Assembly: GCA_964575975.1 (NCBI GenBank)
Contig: CAZNTU010000216.1
Span: 1-9,644 of the forward strand
DNA from: G963674505 sp964575975
GTDB taxonomy: Bacteria > Desulfobacterota > Desulfobacteria > Desulfobacterales > SKZT01
Reading direction: 5' to 3'
Length of the DNA: 9,644 nucleotides
This document shows, piece by piece, positions 1 through 5,544 of the stretch. The notes below the pieces were generated by a model. The model had not been told where the DNA came from. It saw nothing but the letters and a program-made list of their open reading frames with translations, and searched no databases. Both the position numbers and the translations under genes were made by a program. The first letter of the stretch is position 1; the number at the start of each line of letters is the position of its first letter.

Positions 1-75
1 GGCGGCATAGCCAAGTGGTAAGGCAGCGGTCTGCAAAACCGTTATTCACCAGTTCGAATCTGGTTGCCGCCTCCA
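1..75 (+). tRNA. tRNA-Cys (anticodon GCA)
   Basis: A full cloverleaf is visible. The acceptor stem GGCGGCA (1-7) pairs with TGCCGCC (65-71). The D-arm GCC/GGC is at 10-12/22-24. The anticodon stem is 26-30/38-42, with loop CTGCAAA and anticodon GCA at 33-35. The T-arm ACCAG TTCGAAT CTGGT occupies about 48-64. The discriminator base is T72, the U expected for cysteine tRNAs, and CCA is encoded at 73-75. Base 1 of the window is base 1 of the tRNA, so its promoter and any upstream partner tRNAs lie outside the window. Confidence 0.97.
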
Positions 76-87
76 AAGGAAAAAATC

Positions 88-123
88 AAAGGGTTTGCGC
101 GAATATGCGCAAACCCTTTTTTT
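88..123 (+). terminator. Rho-independent terminator after tRNA-Cys
   Basis: A perfect 13-bp stem, AAAGGGTTTGCGC (88-100) with GCGCAAACCCTTT (107-119), closes a 6-nt loop and runs into a T tract (117-123). It sits 12 nt after the tRNA CCA end and should end the tRNA transcript. The A-run at 81-90 could make it partly bidirectional. Confidence 0.92.
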
Positions 124-200
124 GTTTCAAACCCCCGTTATGCAGTCGCAACTTCAAAAAAAACGACGTTCCCGAAACGTTGATCCGATCAATCTCGGGT

Positions 201-217
201 TTGGTCTCGTGTTTGCT
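201..217 (+). promoter_or_regulatory. Probable sigma-54 (-24/-12) promoter of the NtrC-type regulator
   Basis: TTGG at 201-204 and TTGCT at 213-217 put the invariant GG (203-204) and GC (215-216) exactly 10 nt apart, as sigma-54 promoters require. The -12 block matches consensus fully. The CACG part of the -24 block is not conserved, so this is weaker than the site at 1822-1838. Predicted transcription start is near 228, leaving a leader of about 58 nt before the ATG at 286. It suggests the regulator may be controlled through sigma-54 and possibly by itself. No convincing sigma-70 promoter was seen in this gap. Confidence 0.55.
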
Positions 218-285
218 TCCGAATTCTGATATTGTTCAAACAAGCAATTGGTTTTGCATCGTATTGGTGTATAAAGGCATGCGAA

Positions 286-1647
286 ATGATAACCGATGGA
301 GAAAACAAAAATTTCCGGCTCGGCATTCTCGTCGTGGACGACGAGCCGAACATTCGCAAAACCCTCTCTTATTGTTTGGCGGACGAGGGACATAGCGTCA
401 TTTCGGTTAGCAACGCCGAAGACGCCGTCGATGAAGCCCTGCGCCGCTCCTTTGACTTGGCTTTCGTGGATTTGAGGCTGGGCGACGAGGACGGGATGGA
501 ATTGATTCCGGCCTTGCTCTCGAATTCGCCTTGGACCAAGATCGTGGTCGTTACGGGCCATGCCTCGGTCGAGAGCGCCGTTGAGGCCATGAGGCGCGGC
601 GCCGCCGATTATATCGCAAAGCCGTTCACGCCGGGCCAGGTAAGGATGATTACGCGTCGTATCGGCAGAATTCGGGAGTTGGAAACCGAAATTGCCGTGC
701 TTAAGGAAGACATGCAGAGGCTTGGGCCGGAAGAACGGTTGCAAAGCAAAAACGCCGGTATGCAAAGAGTCGTGGAGACCGCGAAAAAAGCTGCTCCCTC
801 GGAGGCGATAATCCTGCTATTAGGAGAAAGCGGCACAGGCAAGTCCGTATTCGCCAGGGCCATCCACGACTGGAGTTCGAGGGCCGGAAAACCCATGGCG
901 GTCGTGGCGTGCCCGGCGGTACCGTCCGACCTTCTCGAAAGCGAGTTGTTCGGGCATGCGGCGGGAGCGTTTACGGGCGCCGTGCGGGACAATCCCGGAC
1001 GCATTGCGGCTTGCGACGGCGGCACGCTGTTTCTGGACGAGATCGGGGACTTGAGCTTGTCCGTGCAGGCCAAATTGCTGCGTTTTCTTCAGGAAAGGGA
1101 GTACGAGCGCTTGGGGGAGTCGAAGACGCGCAAAGCGGATGTGCGCATCATTGCCGCGACGAACGCCGATCTTGAAAGGCGGGTGGCAGACGGCCTTTTC
1201 AGGGAAGACCTGTTTTATCGCCTCAACGTTATCGCTTTGACCATCCCTCCCCTTCGGCTAAGGCCGGAAGACATCATGCCGTTGGCCACGGATTTTCTCG
1301 CGCATTTCCGACGGGCGAACCACAAATCGATATCGGGCTTTGCCGAAGAGGCCGAGCAATTGCTTGAGAACTACAAATGGCCCGGCAACGTTCGCGAGCT
1401 TCGCAATGCCATAGAGCGAGCCGTCATACTCGGCAACCACGAACGCATCGGGAAATCCGATCTTCCCCGAAATATCGCCCCGTCCGCCGAAACCCTCTCC
1501 ATCGGCGATTTGGCGCCCCTCTCCGCCATCGAAGAATTGCACATTAGAAGAGTCTTGGCGAAAACAGCTTCGCTCCAACAAGCGGCCGATGTTCTGGGAA
1601 TCGACCAGGCGACCCTGTGGCGCAGAAGGAAAAACTACAGCATCTGA
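286..1647 (+). CDS. Sigma-54-dependent response regulator, NtrC/AlgB type
   Basis: A 453-residue transcription activator with three domains. An N-terminal receiver has acidic pocket D18/D19, phospho-acceptor D62, T90 and K112. A central AAA+ sigma-54-interaction domain has Walker A GESGTGKS (180-187), the sigma-54-contacting GAFTGA loop (227-232), Walker B with D251-E252, and the family motifs FREDLFYRLNV and WPGNVREL. A Fis-type helix-turn-helix occupies the last 35 or so residues and ends in a TLWRRRK stretch like AlgB. All key residues are present, so it should be a phosphorylation-gated ATPase that opens sigma-54 promoters. I chose the ATG at 286 because AAAGG (273-277) lies 8 nt upstream; the upstream TTG at 232 would add 18 non-family residues. 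The perfect sigma-54 promoter next door and the adjacent KinB-like kinase make the potassium operon its likely target. AlgB-like identity is from memory of the family; the partner kinase is inferred from position. Confidence 0.96.
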   Translation: MITDGENKNFRLGILVVDDEPNIRKTLSYCLADEGHSVISVSNAEDAVDEALRRSFDLAFVDLRLGDEDGMELIPALLSNSPWTKIVVVTGHASVESAVEAMRRGAADYIAKPFTPGQVRMITRRIGRIRELETEIAVLKEDMQRLGPEERLQSKNAGMQRVVETAKKAAPSEAIILLLGESGTGKSVFARAIHDWSSRAGKPMAVVACPAVPSDLLESELFGHAAGAFTGAVRDNPGRIAACDGGTLFLDEIGDLSLSVQAKLLRFLQEREYERLGESKTRKADVRIIAATNADLERRVADGLFREDLFYRLNVIALTIPPLRLRPEDIMPLATDFLAHFRRANHKSISGFAEEAEQLLENYKWPGNVRELRNAIERAVILGNHERIGKSDLPRNIAPSAETLSIGDLAPLSAIEELHIRRVLAKTASLQQAADVLGIDQATLWRRRKNYSI

Positions 1648-1657
1648 TTCGGCTCGG

Positions 1658-1728
1658 TGCAAAAGCATCGACGCCGGTCCGACCCTCTGCGTTTTCGCAT
1701 TTCATCCCCATGTCCTTGCAAAATGCAA
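1658..1728 (+). promoter_or_regulatory. Candidate upstream activator sites: three TGC-N(4-6)-GCA dyads
   Basis: Three short inverted repeats share TGC...GCA half-sites and an A/T core: TGCAAAAGCA (1658-1667), TGCGTTTTCGCA (1688-1699) and TTGCAAAATGCAA (1716-1728). Their centres are about 31 and 28.5 bp apart, close to three helical turns. They lie about 127-186 bp upstream of the predicted start from the sigma-54 promoter at 1822-1838, the usual enhancer distance. I infer they bind the NtrC-type regulator encoded just upstream. None has a T tract long enough to be a terminator. Confidence 0.5.
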
Positions 1729-1821
1729 TGCCGTTTTAGTTCCCGCTTTTCAATTTTCAAAGCCCATTCCTTGTATTTATCGAAAACATTCGCAAATAGC
1801 GCTCTTTGGAGATTTTTGCAA

Positions 1822-1838
1822 TTGGCACGTCTATTGCT
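1822..1838 (+). promoter_or_regulatory. Consensus sigma-54 promoter of the kinase/K+ uptake operon
   Basis: TTGGCACG-TCTA-TTGCT matches the sigma-54 consensus TGGCACG-N4-TTGCW at every conserved position, with GG (1824-1825) and GC (1836-1837) separated by 10 nt. Predicted start is about 1849, giving a 27-nt leader to the ATG at 1876. It faces the kinase gene. Because the next six genes are tightly packed with no clear internal promoter, it probably drives the whole 7.5-kb operon. Transcription would need an AAA+ activator, and one is encoded directly upstream. Confidence 0.92.
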
Positions 1839-1875
1839 TCAATATGTTTGGAAGAAAAAACGGAGATTATTCCAA

Positions 1876-3708
1876 ATGTCCTTGAAAAAGAAAATTTTGT
1901 TAGGATACGGAGTCGCCTTCGTCCTTATGGGACTTGTGGTCGCATGGGCGGTTTCGAATCTGGTTGCTCTGGGCAAAGCGACCGAGGCGATCCTGAGCGA
2001 AAACTACCGGAGTATCCTGGCGGCGGAAAATATGGTCGATGCTTTGGAGCGTCAGGACAGTGGCATTCTGATCATGTTTCTGGGCGGAAAGGAAGAGGGC
2101 GTCTCCCAGTTTCGCGAGAACGAGGCTGTTTTCCTGCAATGGATAGCCCGTTCCGGGGACAATATTACGATAGAAGGCGAGGCGGAACTTGTTGGATCCA
2201 TAAAGACCGATTACGAAACTTATCGCGGCATCTTTTCGTCTTTGACCGACTTGAGCGACAATCCCGAGGATCTCTCGCCGCTGGTCTATTATCGCGAAGC
2301 GGTCTACCCTCTTTTCGCCAAAGTGCGGGAAGAGTGCGTCGCTTTGCGCGATCTCAACGAAAAGACCATGTATTCCGCGAGCGTCAGGGCAGGCAATGTC
2401 GCCGCTCAAGCCATTTGGTCGACGGTGGCGGTGGCCGCCTTGGGGTTGATCGTCGCTCTTATGTTCAGCCTTCTTTTAGCCGAACGAATCGTCAAGCCGG
2501 TTCGGCGCTTCATGGAAGCGTCCCGGAAAATTTCCTCGGGAGACTACGCCGTTCAGGTACCGGTGGAAACCGGCGACGAATTGGGGAGCTTGGCCGTCGA
2601 ATTCAACGATATGGTCAATCAACTTCGGCGCTATCACGAGATGAACATCGAGCAGATCATAGCCGAAAAAAACAAAGGGGACGCGATTTTGTCCAGCATC
2701 GAGGACGGCTTGGTCGTTTTCGACGCAAATCTTGGGGTGGCGGGTATCAATCCGGCCGCGCGGCGTTTTTTGGGTTTGGGACTGGCCGAAGTCTCCACGT
2801 TGCGTTGCCCGGACATTTTGCCGGACTCGAACGTCTGCGAACTGATCGGCAAAACCGTCGAAACCGGAAAGAAGCCGATTCTTCCGGACGAACAGCGAAT
2901 CATCACTCTTTCGGAAGGAGATCGAACCAGGCACTTCTTGTTTTCCGTCACGGCCGTTCGCGGCAGGGACCGCGATCTTGTCGGAATCGTGCTTCTTCTC
3001 AGGGATTTGACCCGCCTGAAGGAAGTGGAGCGACTTAAGAACGAATTCGTCATGGCCGCCTCCCACGAACTCCGGACGCCGTTGACCAGCCTCGGAATGA
3101 GCGTGGACCTTCTGATGGAACATGCCGCGCAAGGTCTCGCCGAGAAGGACCGCGATCTCCTCCAGACGGCTCACGAGGAGGTCCACAGGATGAAGGCTCT
3201 GGTAAACGACTTGCTCGACCTCTCCAGGATCGAGGCGGGAAAAATAGAGGTGGAGTTCGAAAGCGTCCCTGTCGCGACTCTTTTCGATCACGTGCGGGCT
3301 GTTTTCAAAAGTCAAATGGAATTGAAAGGCGCCGCTTTAAACGAGGAATTTTCCGAAAACATACCCAAAGTTCGCGCGGACGCGAACAAGATCGCGTGGG
3401 TATTGTCCAACCTGATTTCCAACGCTCTTCGGTACATCGACAAAGGCGGAAAAATCGAATTGCTTGCAAAGGAAATCGGACCGCACGTGCATTTGGCCGT
3501 GCGCGACAATGGAAAGGGTATTCCCGCGGAATACCAATCCAGGATTTTTCAAAAATTTGTTCGGGTGAAGGGGCAGGAGGCAGGCGGAACGGGCTTGGGG
3601 CTTGCAATCTGCAAGGAAATCGTGCGCGCCCACGGCGGCGCGATTTGGGTGGAATCGTCCCCCGGCCAAGGAAGCACCTTTACCTTCACCCTTCCGATCG
3701 CCCGATAG
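1876..3708 (+). CDS. KinB-like membrane sensor histidine kinase (HAMP-PAS-HisKA-HATPase)
   Basis: A 610-residue inner-membrane kinase. TM1 is at about 7-29, followed by a mostly helical periplasmic sensor region (about 30-175) resembling KinB sensors, and TM2 at about 178-203. HAMP follows (about 203-253), then PAS (about 264-380) with an SSIEDGLVVFD start. The dimerisation/phosphoacceptor helix has H397 in SHELRTPLTS. The HATPase has an N box (NLISNALRY), G1 (DNGKGI), F box (FQKFVRV) and G2 (GTGLGLAI), all intact. The ATG at 1876 was chosen because GGAG (1862-1865) lies 10 nt upstream and the next residues form a normal TM1 signal anchor. In-frame starts back to 1657 would precede the promoter. 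It is the first gene of the sigma-54 operon and overlaps the leader of the next gene, whose AGGAGG starts at its stop codon. It probably phosphorylates the regulator at 286-1647, the receiver at 3718, or both; the stimulus cannot be read from sequence. Confidence 0.95.
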   Translation: MSLKKKILLGYGVAFVLMGLVVAWAVSNLVALGKATEAILSENYRSILAAENMVDALERQDSGILIMFLGGKEEGVSQFRENEAVFLQWIARSGDNITIEGEAELVGSIKTDYETYRGIFSSLTDLSDNPEDLSPLVYYREAVYPLFAKVREECVALRDLNEKTMYSASVRAGNVAAQAIWSTVAVAALGLIVALMFSLLLAERIVKPVRRFMEASRKISSGDYAVQVPVETGDELGSLAVEFNDMVNQLRRYHEMNIEQIIAEKNKGDAILSSIEDGLVVFDANLGVAGINPAARRFLGLGLAEVSTLRCPDILPDSNVCELIGKTVETGKKPILPDEQRIITLSEGDRTRHFLFSVTAVRGRDRDLVGIVLLLRDLTRLKEVERLKNEFVMAASHELRTPLTSLGMSVDLLMEHAAQGLAEKDRDLLQTAHEEVHRMKALVNDLLDLSRIEAGKIEVEFESVPVATLFDHVRAVFKSQMELKGAALNEEFSENIPKVRADANKIAWVLSNLISNALRYIDKGGKIELLAKEIGPHVHLAVRDNGKGIPAEYQSRIFQKFVRVKGQEAGGTGLGLAICKEIVRAHGGAIWVESSPGQGSTFTFTLPIAR

Positions 3709-3717
3709 GAGGAAAGA

Positions 3718-4872
3718 ATGGAAAAGAAACCGATTCTGGTCGTGGACGACGAAAAGAATATCCGCCTGACAATGTCCCACTCGCTGGAATCCTTGGAGAT
3801 TCCGATCAAGACGGCCGTCAATGGCGAAGAAGCCCTGGAAAAGCTGGGGGAAGAGTCGTTCGGTTTGGTGTTTCTGGACTTGAAAATGCCGGGGATGGAC
3901 GGCATGGAGGTCTTGCGCCGGATCAAGGACGATTGGCCGGGGACCCGTGTGGTGATCATCACGGCTCACGGAACCATAGAGTCCGCCGTGGAGGCCATGA
4001 AGCTCGGCGCGGTGGACTTCATTCAAAAACCCTTCAGTCCCGTCGAGATTCGAGAGACGGCGACCCAAGTGCTGGCGCGCGAGGCCTTGGACGAGGCGAG
4101 CGCGGTCGATTACGGTTCCCTGATAGAATTGGCCAAGCGTCAAATATCGGACCGCGGTTTTCGCGCCGCGCGGGAAACGGTACGGAAAGCCATCTCGACC
4201 GACCCGTCCCAGCCGGAGGCATACAACCTTCTCGGAGCCCTGCTCGAGATCAAGGGCGACTGGCTGGAGGCCCAGAAATTCTATCGAGCTGCCATAGACA
4301 TAGATCCCACATTCAGGCCGGCGAGGGAAAACCTGAACCGAACCACGACCTGGTACAAGTTCGGCAAGATCGATCTCGGATCGGACGAAAGAAAAAAATC
4401 GCCGAGGGCGACGACGGCAAAGAGGAACGGGATGGAAAATAACCTCTACATCGTGATAGTCGGGTGCGGACGCGTGGGTTCGTACTTGGCCGATCGGCTG
4501 AGTCGCCTTGGCAATTCGGTCGTCGCGATCGACTTGCACGAGACCGCGTTCGATCATTTGTCGCCCGATTTCAGCGGTTTTCGAATCGTCGGGGACGCCG
4601 CTCGGATGGCGGTTCTGAAGGAAGCCAAGCTGAAGGACGCCGATTTCCTTATCGCGACGACTCACGACGATAACGTCAACCTCATGGCGGCCCAGGTGGC
4701 CCGAGAAATTTTCGGGGTCCCCCGCGTGCTGGCCAGAGTGTTCGATCCCAGGAGGGAGGAAGTCTACGCCCGGCTGGGCATCGATACGATTTGCCCGACA
4801 TCCGTGGCGGCGGACATGTTCCTGCGGGCCGTTTTAAACGGTTCCTCCCGACGGGAAGGAGAGCCACAATGA
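3718..4872 (+). CDS. Receiver-TPR protein fused in frame to a TrkA-N (RCK) domain
   Basis: The 384-residue reading frame has three parts. Residues 1-125 are a receiver domain (D10/D11, phospho-acceptor D54, T82, K104). Residues 130-205 form about two TPR-like helical repeats with no DNA-binding output domain. Residues 239-384 are a TrkA N-terminal NAD(H)-binding domain with GCGRVG (249-254) and D272 at the end of the second strand. AGGAGG (3707-3712) precedes the ATG at 3718. Linker residues 222-238 are basic and low in complexity. They follow an A7 run (4392-4398) in -1 slippery phase, and M239 has its own Shine-Dalgarno sequence. The cell may therefore make the fusion, a short receiver-TPR protein, a stand-alone TrkA, or all three. 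If truly fused, phosphorylation of D54 could act directly on the K+ channel gating ring. A base loss in the A-run joining two once-separate genes is the main alternative. Its stop overlaps the next start as ATGA. Confidence 0.85.
   Translation: MEKKPILVVDDEKNIRLTMSHSLESLEIPIKTAVNGEEALEKLGEESFGLVFLDLKMPGMDGMEVLRRIKDDWPGTRVVIITAHGTIESAVEAMKLGAVDFIQKPFSPVEIRETATQVLAREALDEASAVDYGSLIELAKRQISDRGFRAARETVRKAISTDPSQPEAYNLLGALLEIKGDWLEAQKFYRAAIDIDPTFRPARENLNRTTTWYKFGKIDLGSDERKKSPRATTAKRNGMENNLYIVIVGCGRVGSYLADRLSRLGNSVVAIDLHETAFDHLSPDFSGFRIVGDAARMAVLKEAKLKDADFLIATTHDDNVNLMAAQVAREIFGVPRVLARVFDPRREEVYARLGIDTICPTSVAADMFLRAVLNGSSRREGEPQ
4392..4398 (+). other. A_AAA_AAA slippery heptamer in -1 frameshift phase
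   Basis: Seven consecutive A bases are phased so that zero-frame codons are AGA AAA AAA, the X_XXY_YYZ arrangement needed for -1 frameshifting. After a -1 slip translation continues ATC GCC GAG GGC and so on, adding 14 codons after K227 and stopping at TAA 4440-4442. That gives a 241-residue receiver-TPR protein without the TrkA domain. A small hairpin (4399-4403 with 4407-4411) directly follows. The Shine-Dalgarno-like stimulator 5' of the run is weak. Function is inference; the phase is directly seen. Confidence 0.5.
4421..4447 (+). promoter_or_regulatory. Internal TrkA ribosome binding site in a possible coupling hairpin
   Basis: AGAGGAA (4421-4427) sits a few nt before the internal ATG at 4432. 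AGAGG (4421-4425) is complementary to CCTCT (4443-4447), leaving the ATG in a 17-nt loop. Ribosomes translating the upstream receiver-TPR reading frame would melt this stem, a layout typical of translational coupling. The -1 frame stop TAA (4440-4442) overlaps this start region, as in ordinary operon gene junctions. Confidence 0.45.
4432..4872 (+). CDS. trkA: TrkA-N domain protein from internal start (possible independent product)
   Basis: Starting at ATG 4432 gives a 146-residue single RCK_N/TrkA-N protein, in the same frame as the 3' part of the 3718-4872 fusion. The Rossmann motif G11-x-G13-x-x-G16 and acidic D34 are intact, so NAD(H) binding is likely. The protein ends just after the RCK_N fold, so there is no RCK_C. 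It is listed because the start has a good Shine-Dalgarno sequence, AGAGGAA. The start sequence M-E-N-N-L-Y-I-V-I-V-G-C-G is also exactly what stand-alone TrkA proteins look like. It would pair with the full-length TrkA encoded next (ATGA overlap at 4869-4872) in a gating ring on TrkH. Whether it is made separately, only as a fusion, or both is unresolved. Confidence 0.55.
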   Translation: MENNLYIVIVGCGRVGSYLADRLSRLGNSVVAIDLHETAFDHLSPDFSGFRIVGDAARMAVLKEAKLKDADFLIATTHDDNVNLMAAQVAREIFGVPRVLARVFDPRREEVYARLGIDTICPTSVAADMFLRAVLNGSSRREGEPQ

Positions 4873-5531
4873 AAGTGCTGATTGTCGGCGGGGGCAAGAC
4901 GCTCTATTTTCTGTGCCGAAACTTCGCCGCCAAAGGATACGAGGTGGTCATTGTCAACCGGAACAGGGAGGAATGCGTCCAACTGGCCCGCCAACTCCCC
5001 GCCACGGTGGTTTGCGGCGACGGGAGCGATCCCGGAGTTTTGAAGGACGCCGGCGCGATGAGCGCCGACGCGGTACTGGCGATCACCCCGAACGACCAGG
5101 ACAACCTGGTCGTCTGCCAACTGGCCTCCCTCCAGTTCGACGTGCCCAGAACCGTGGCGCTGGCCAACGATCCGGAAAACGCCGAGGTGTTCGAAAAGCT
5201 GGGCGTTTCCGCCTTTTCGATTACCCGAATCGTCGGCAGCCTGATCGAAGAGCGGGCCTTCCTGGAAAAGATCGTCAACCTGCTGCCGATAGGCCAAGGC
5301 CGAGTCAATGTAACGGAAATCCTGCTCGACGCGGAATCCCCGGTGGCGGGAAAATTCCTGAAGGAAATCGATCTTCCGCAGAACGCCTTGATCGCGGTCG
5401 TGATTCGAGACAACCGGCCCATCATTCCTCGCGGAGACAACGACTTGCTTGCCGGAGACCGCGTGGTGCTGATCACCATGCCGGAAAACCACGGCAAAGT
5501 CCTGAAGGCGATAACCGGCGATAGCGAATAA
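4869..5531 (+). CDS. trkA: TrkA-type K+ uptake regulator (RCK_N + RCK_C)
   Basis: A 220-residue cytoplasmic regulator of a Trk/Ktr channel. Residues 1-125 form an RCK_N Rossmann fold, and about 140-218 form an RCK_C domain with the typical ending DNDLLAGDRVVLI. AAGGAGAG (4856-4863) supports the ATG at 4869, which overlaps the preceding stop as ATGA. The nucleotide site is unusual. The glycine motif reads GGGKTLYF, so the third glycine is replaced by L12, and the acidic residue ending strand 2 is N30 (VNRN). Classical NAD(H) binding is therefore doubtful, and this copy may bind another nucleotide or play a structural role beside the canonical TrkA-N encoded upstream. The GDGSDP and ITPNDQDNL motifs of the family are present. 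It is followed 13 nt later by TrkH, its likely membrane partner. Confidence 0.93.
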   Translation: MKVLIVGGGKTLYFLCRNFAAKGYEVVIVNRNREECVQLARQLPATVVCGDGSDPGVLKDAGAMSADAVLAITPNDQDNLVVCQLASLQFDVPRTVALANDPENAEVFEKLGVSAFSITRIVGSLIEERAFLEKIVNLLPIGQGRVNVTEILLDAESPVAGKFLKEIDLPQNALIAVVIRDNRPIIPRGDNDLLAGDRVVLITMPENHGKVLKAITGDSE

Positions 5532-5536
5532 GGAGG
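5531..5536 (+). promoter_or_regulatory. Strong Shine-Dalgarno that fixes the TTG start of trkH
   Basis: AGGAGG at 5531-5536 begins on the last base of the preceding stop codon and lies 8 nt before TTG 5545. No in-frame ATG exists near the N-terminus of the TrkH reading frame, so this site supports a genuine TTG start. Confidence 0.75.
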
Positions 5537-5544
5537 AAAAGGCT

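Noticed and set aside
1688..1703. Intrinsic terminator after the NtrC-type regulator (TGCG-TTTT-CGCA hairpin)
   Set aside because: The stem is only 4 bp and no T tract follows; the repeat fits a protein-binding dyad better.
1741..1815. IHF site between the dyads and the sigma-54 promoter
   Set aside because: The region is AT-rich and bending would be expected, but no stretch matches the IHF consensus well enough to annotate.
1657..1875. N-terminal extension of the kinase from an upstream in-frame ATG at 1657
   Set aside because: The extension precedes the sigma-54 promoter, has no family-like sequence or good Shine-Dalgarno, and overlaps the dyads; ATG 1876 starts a normal TM1 anchor.
3396..4442. 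Long plus-strand frame overlapping the kinase and receiver genes
   Set aside because: It is mostly an out-of-frame shadow rich in Arg/Gly. Only its last 14 codons matter, as the -1 frame tail after the slippery run.
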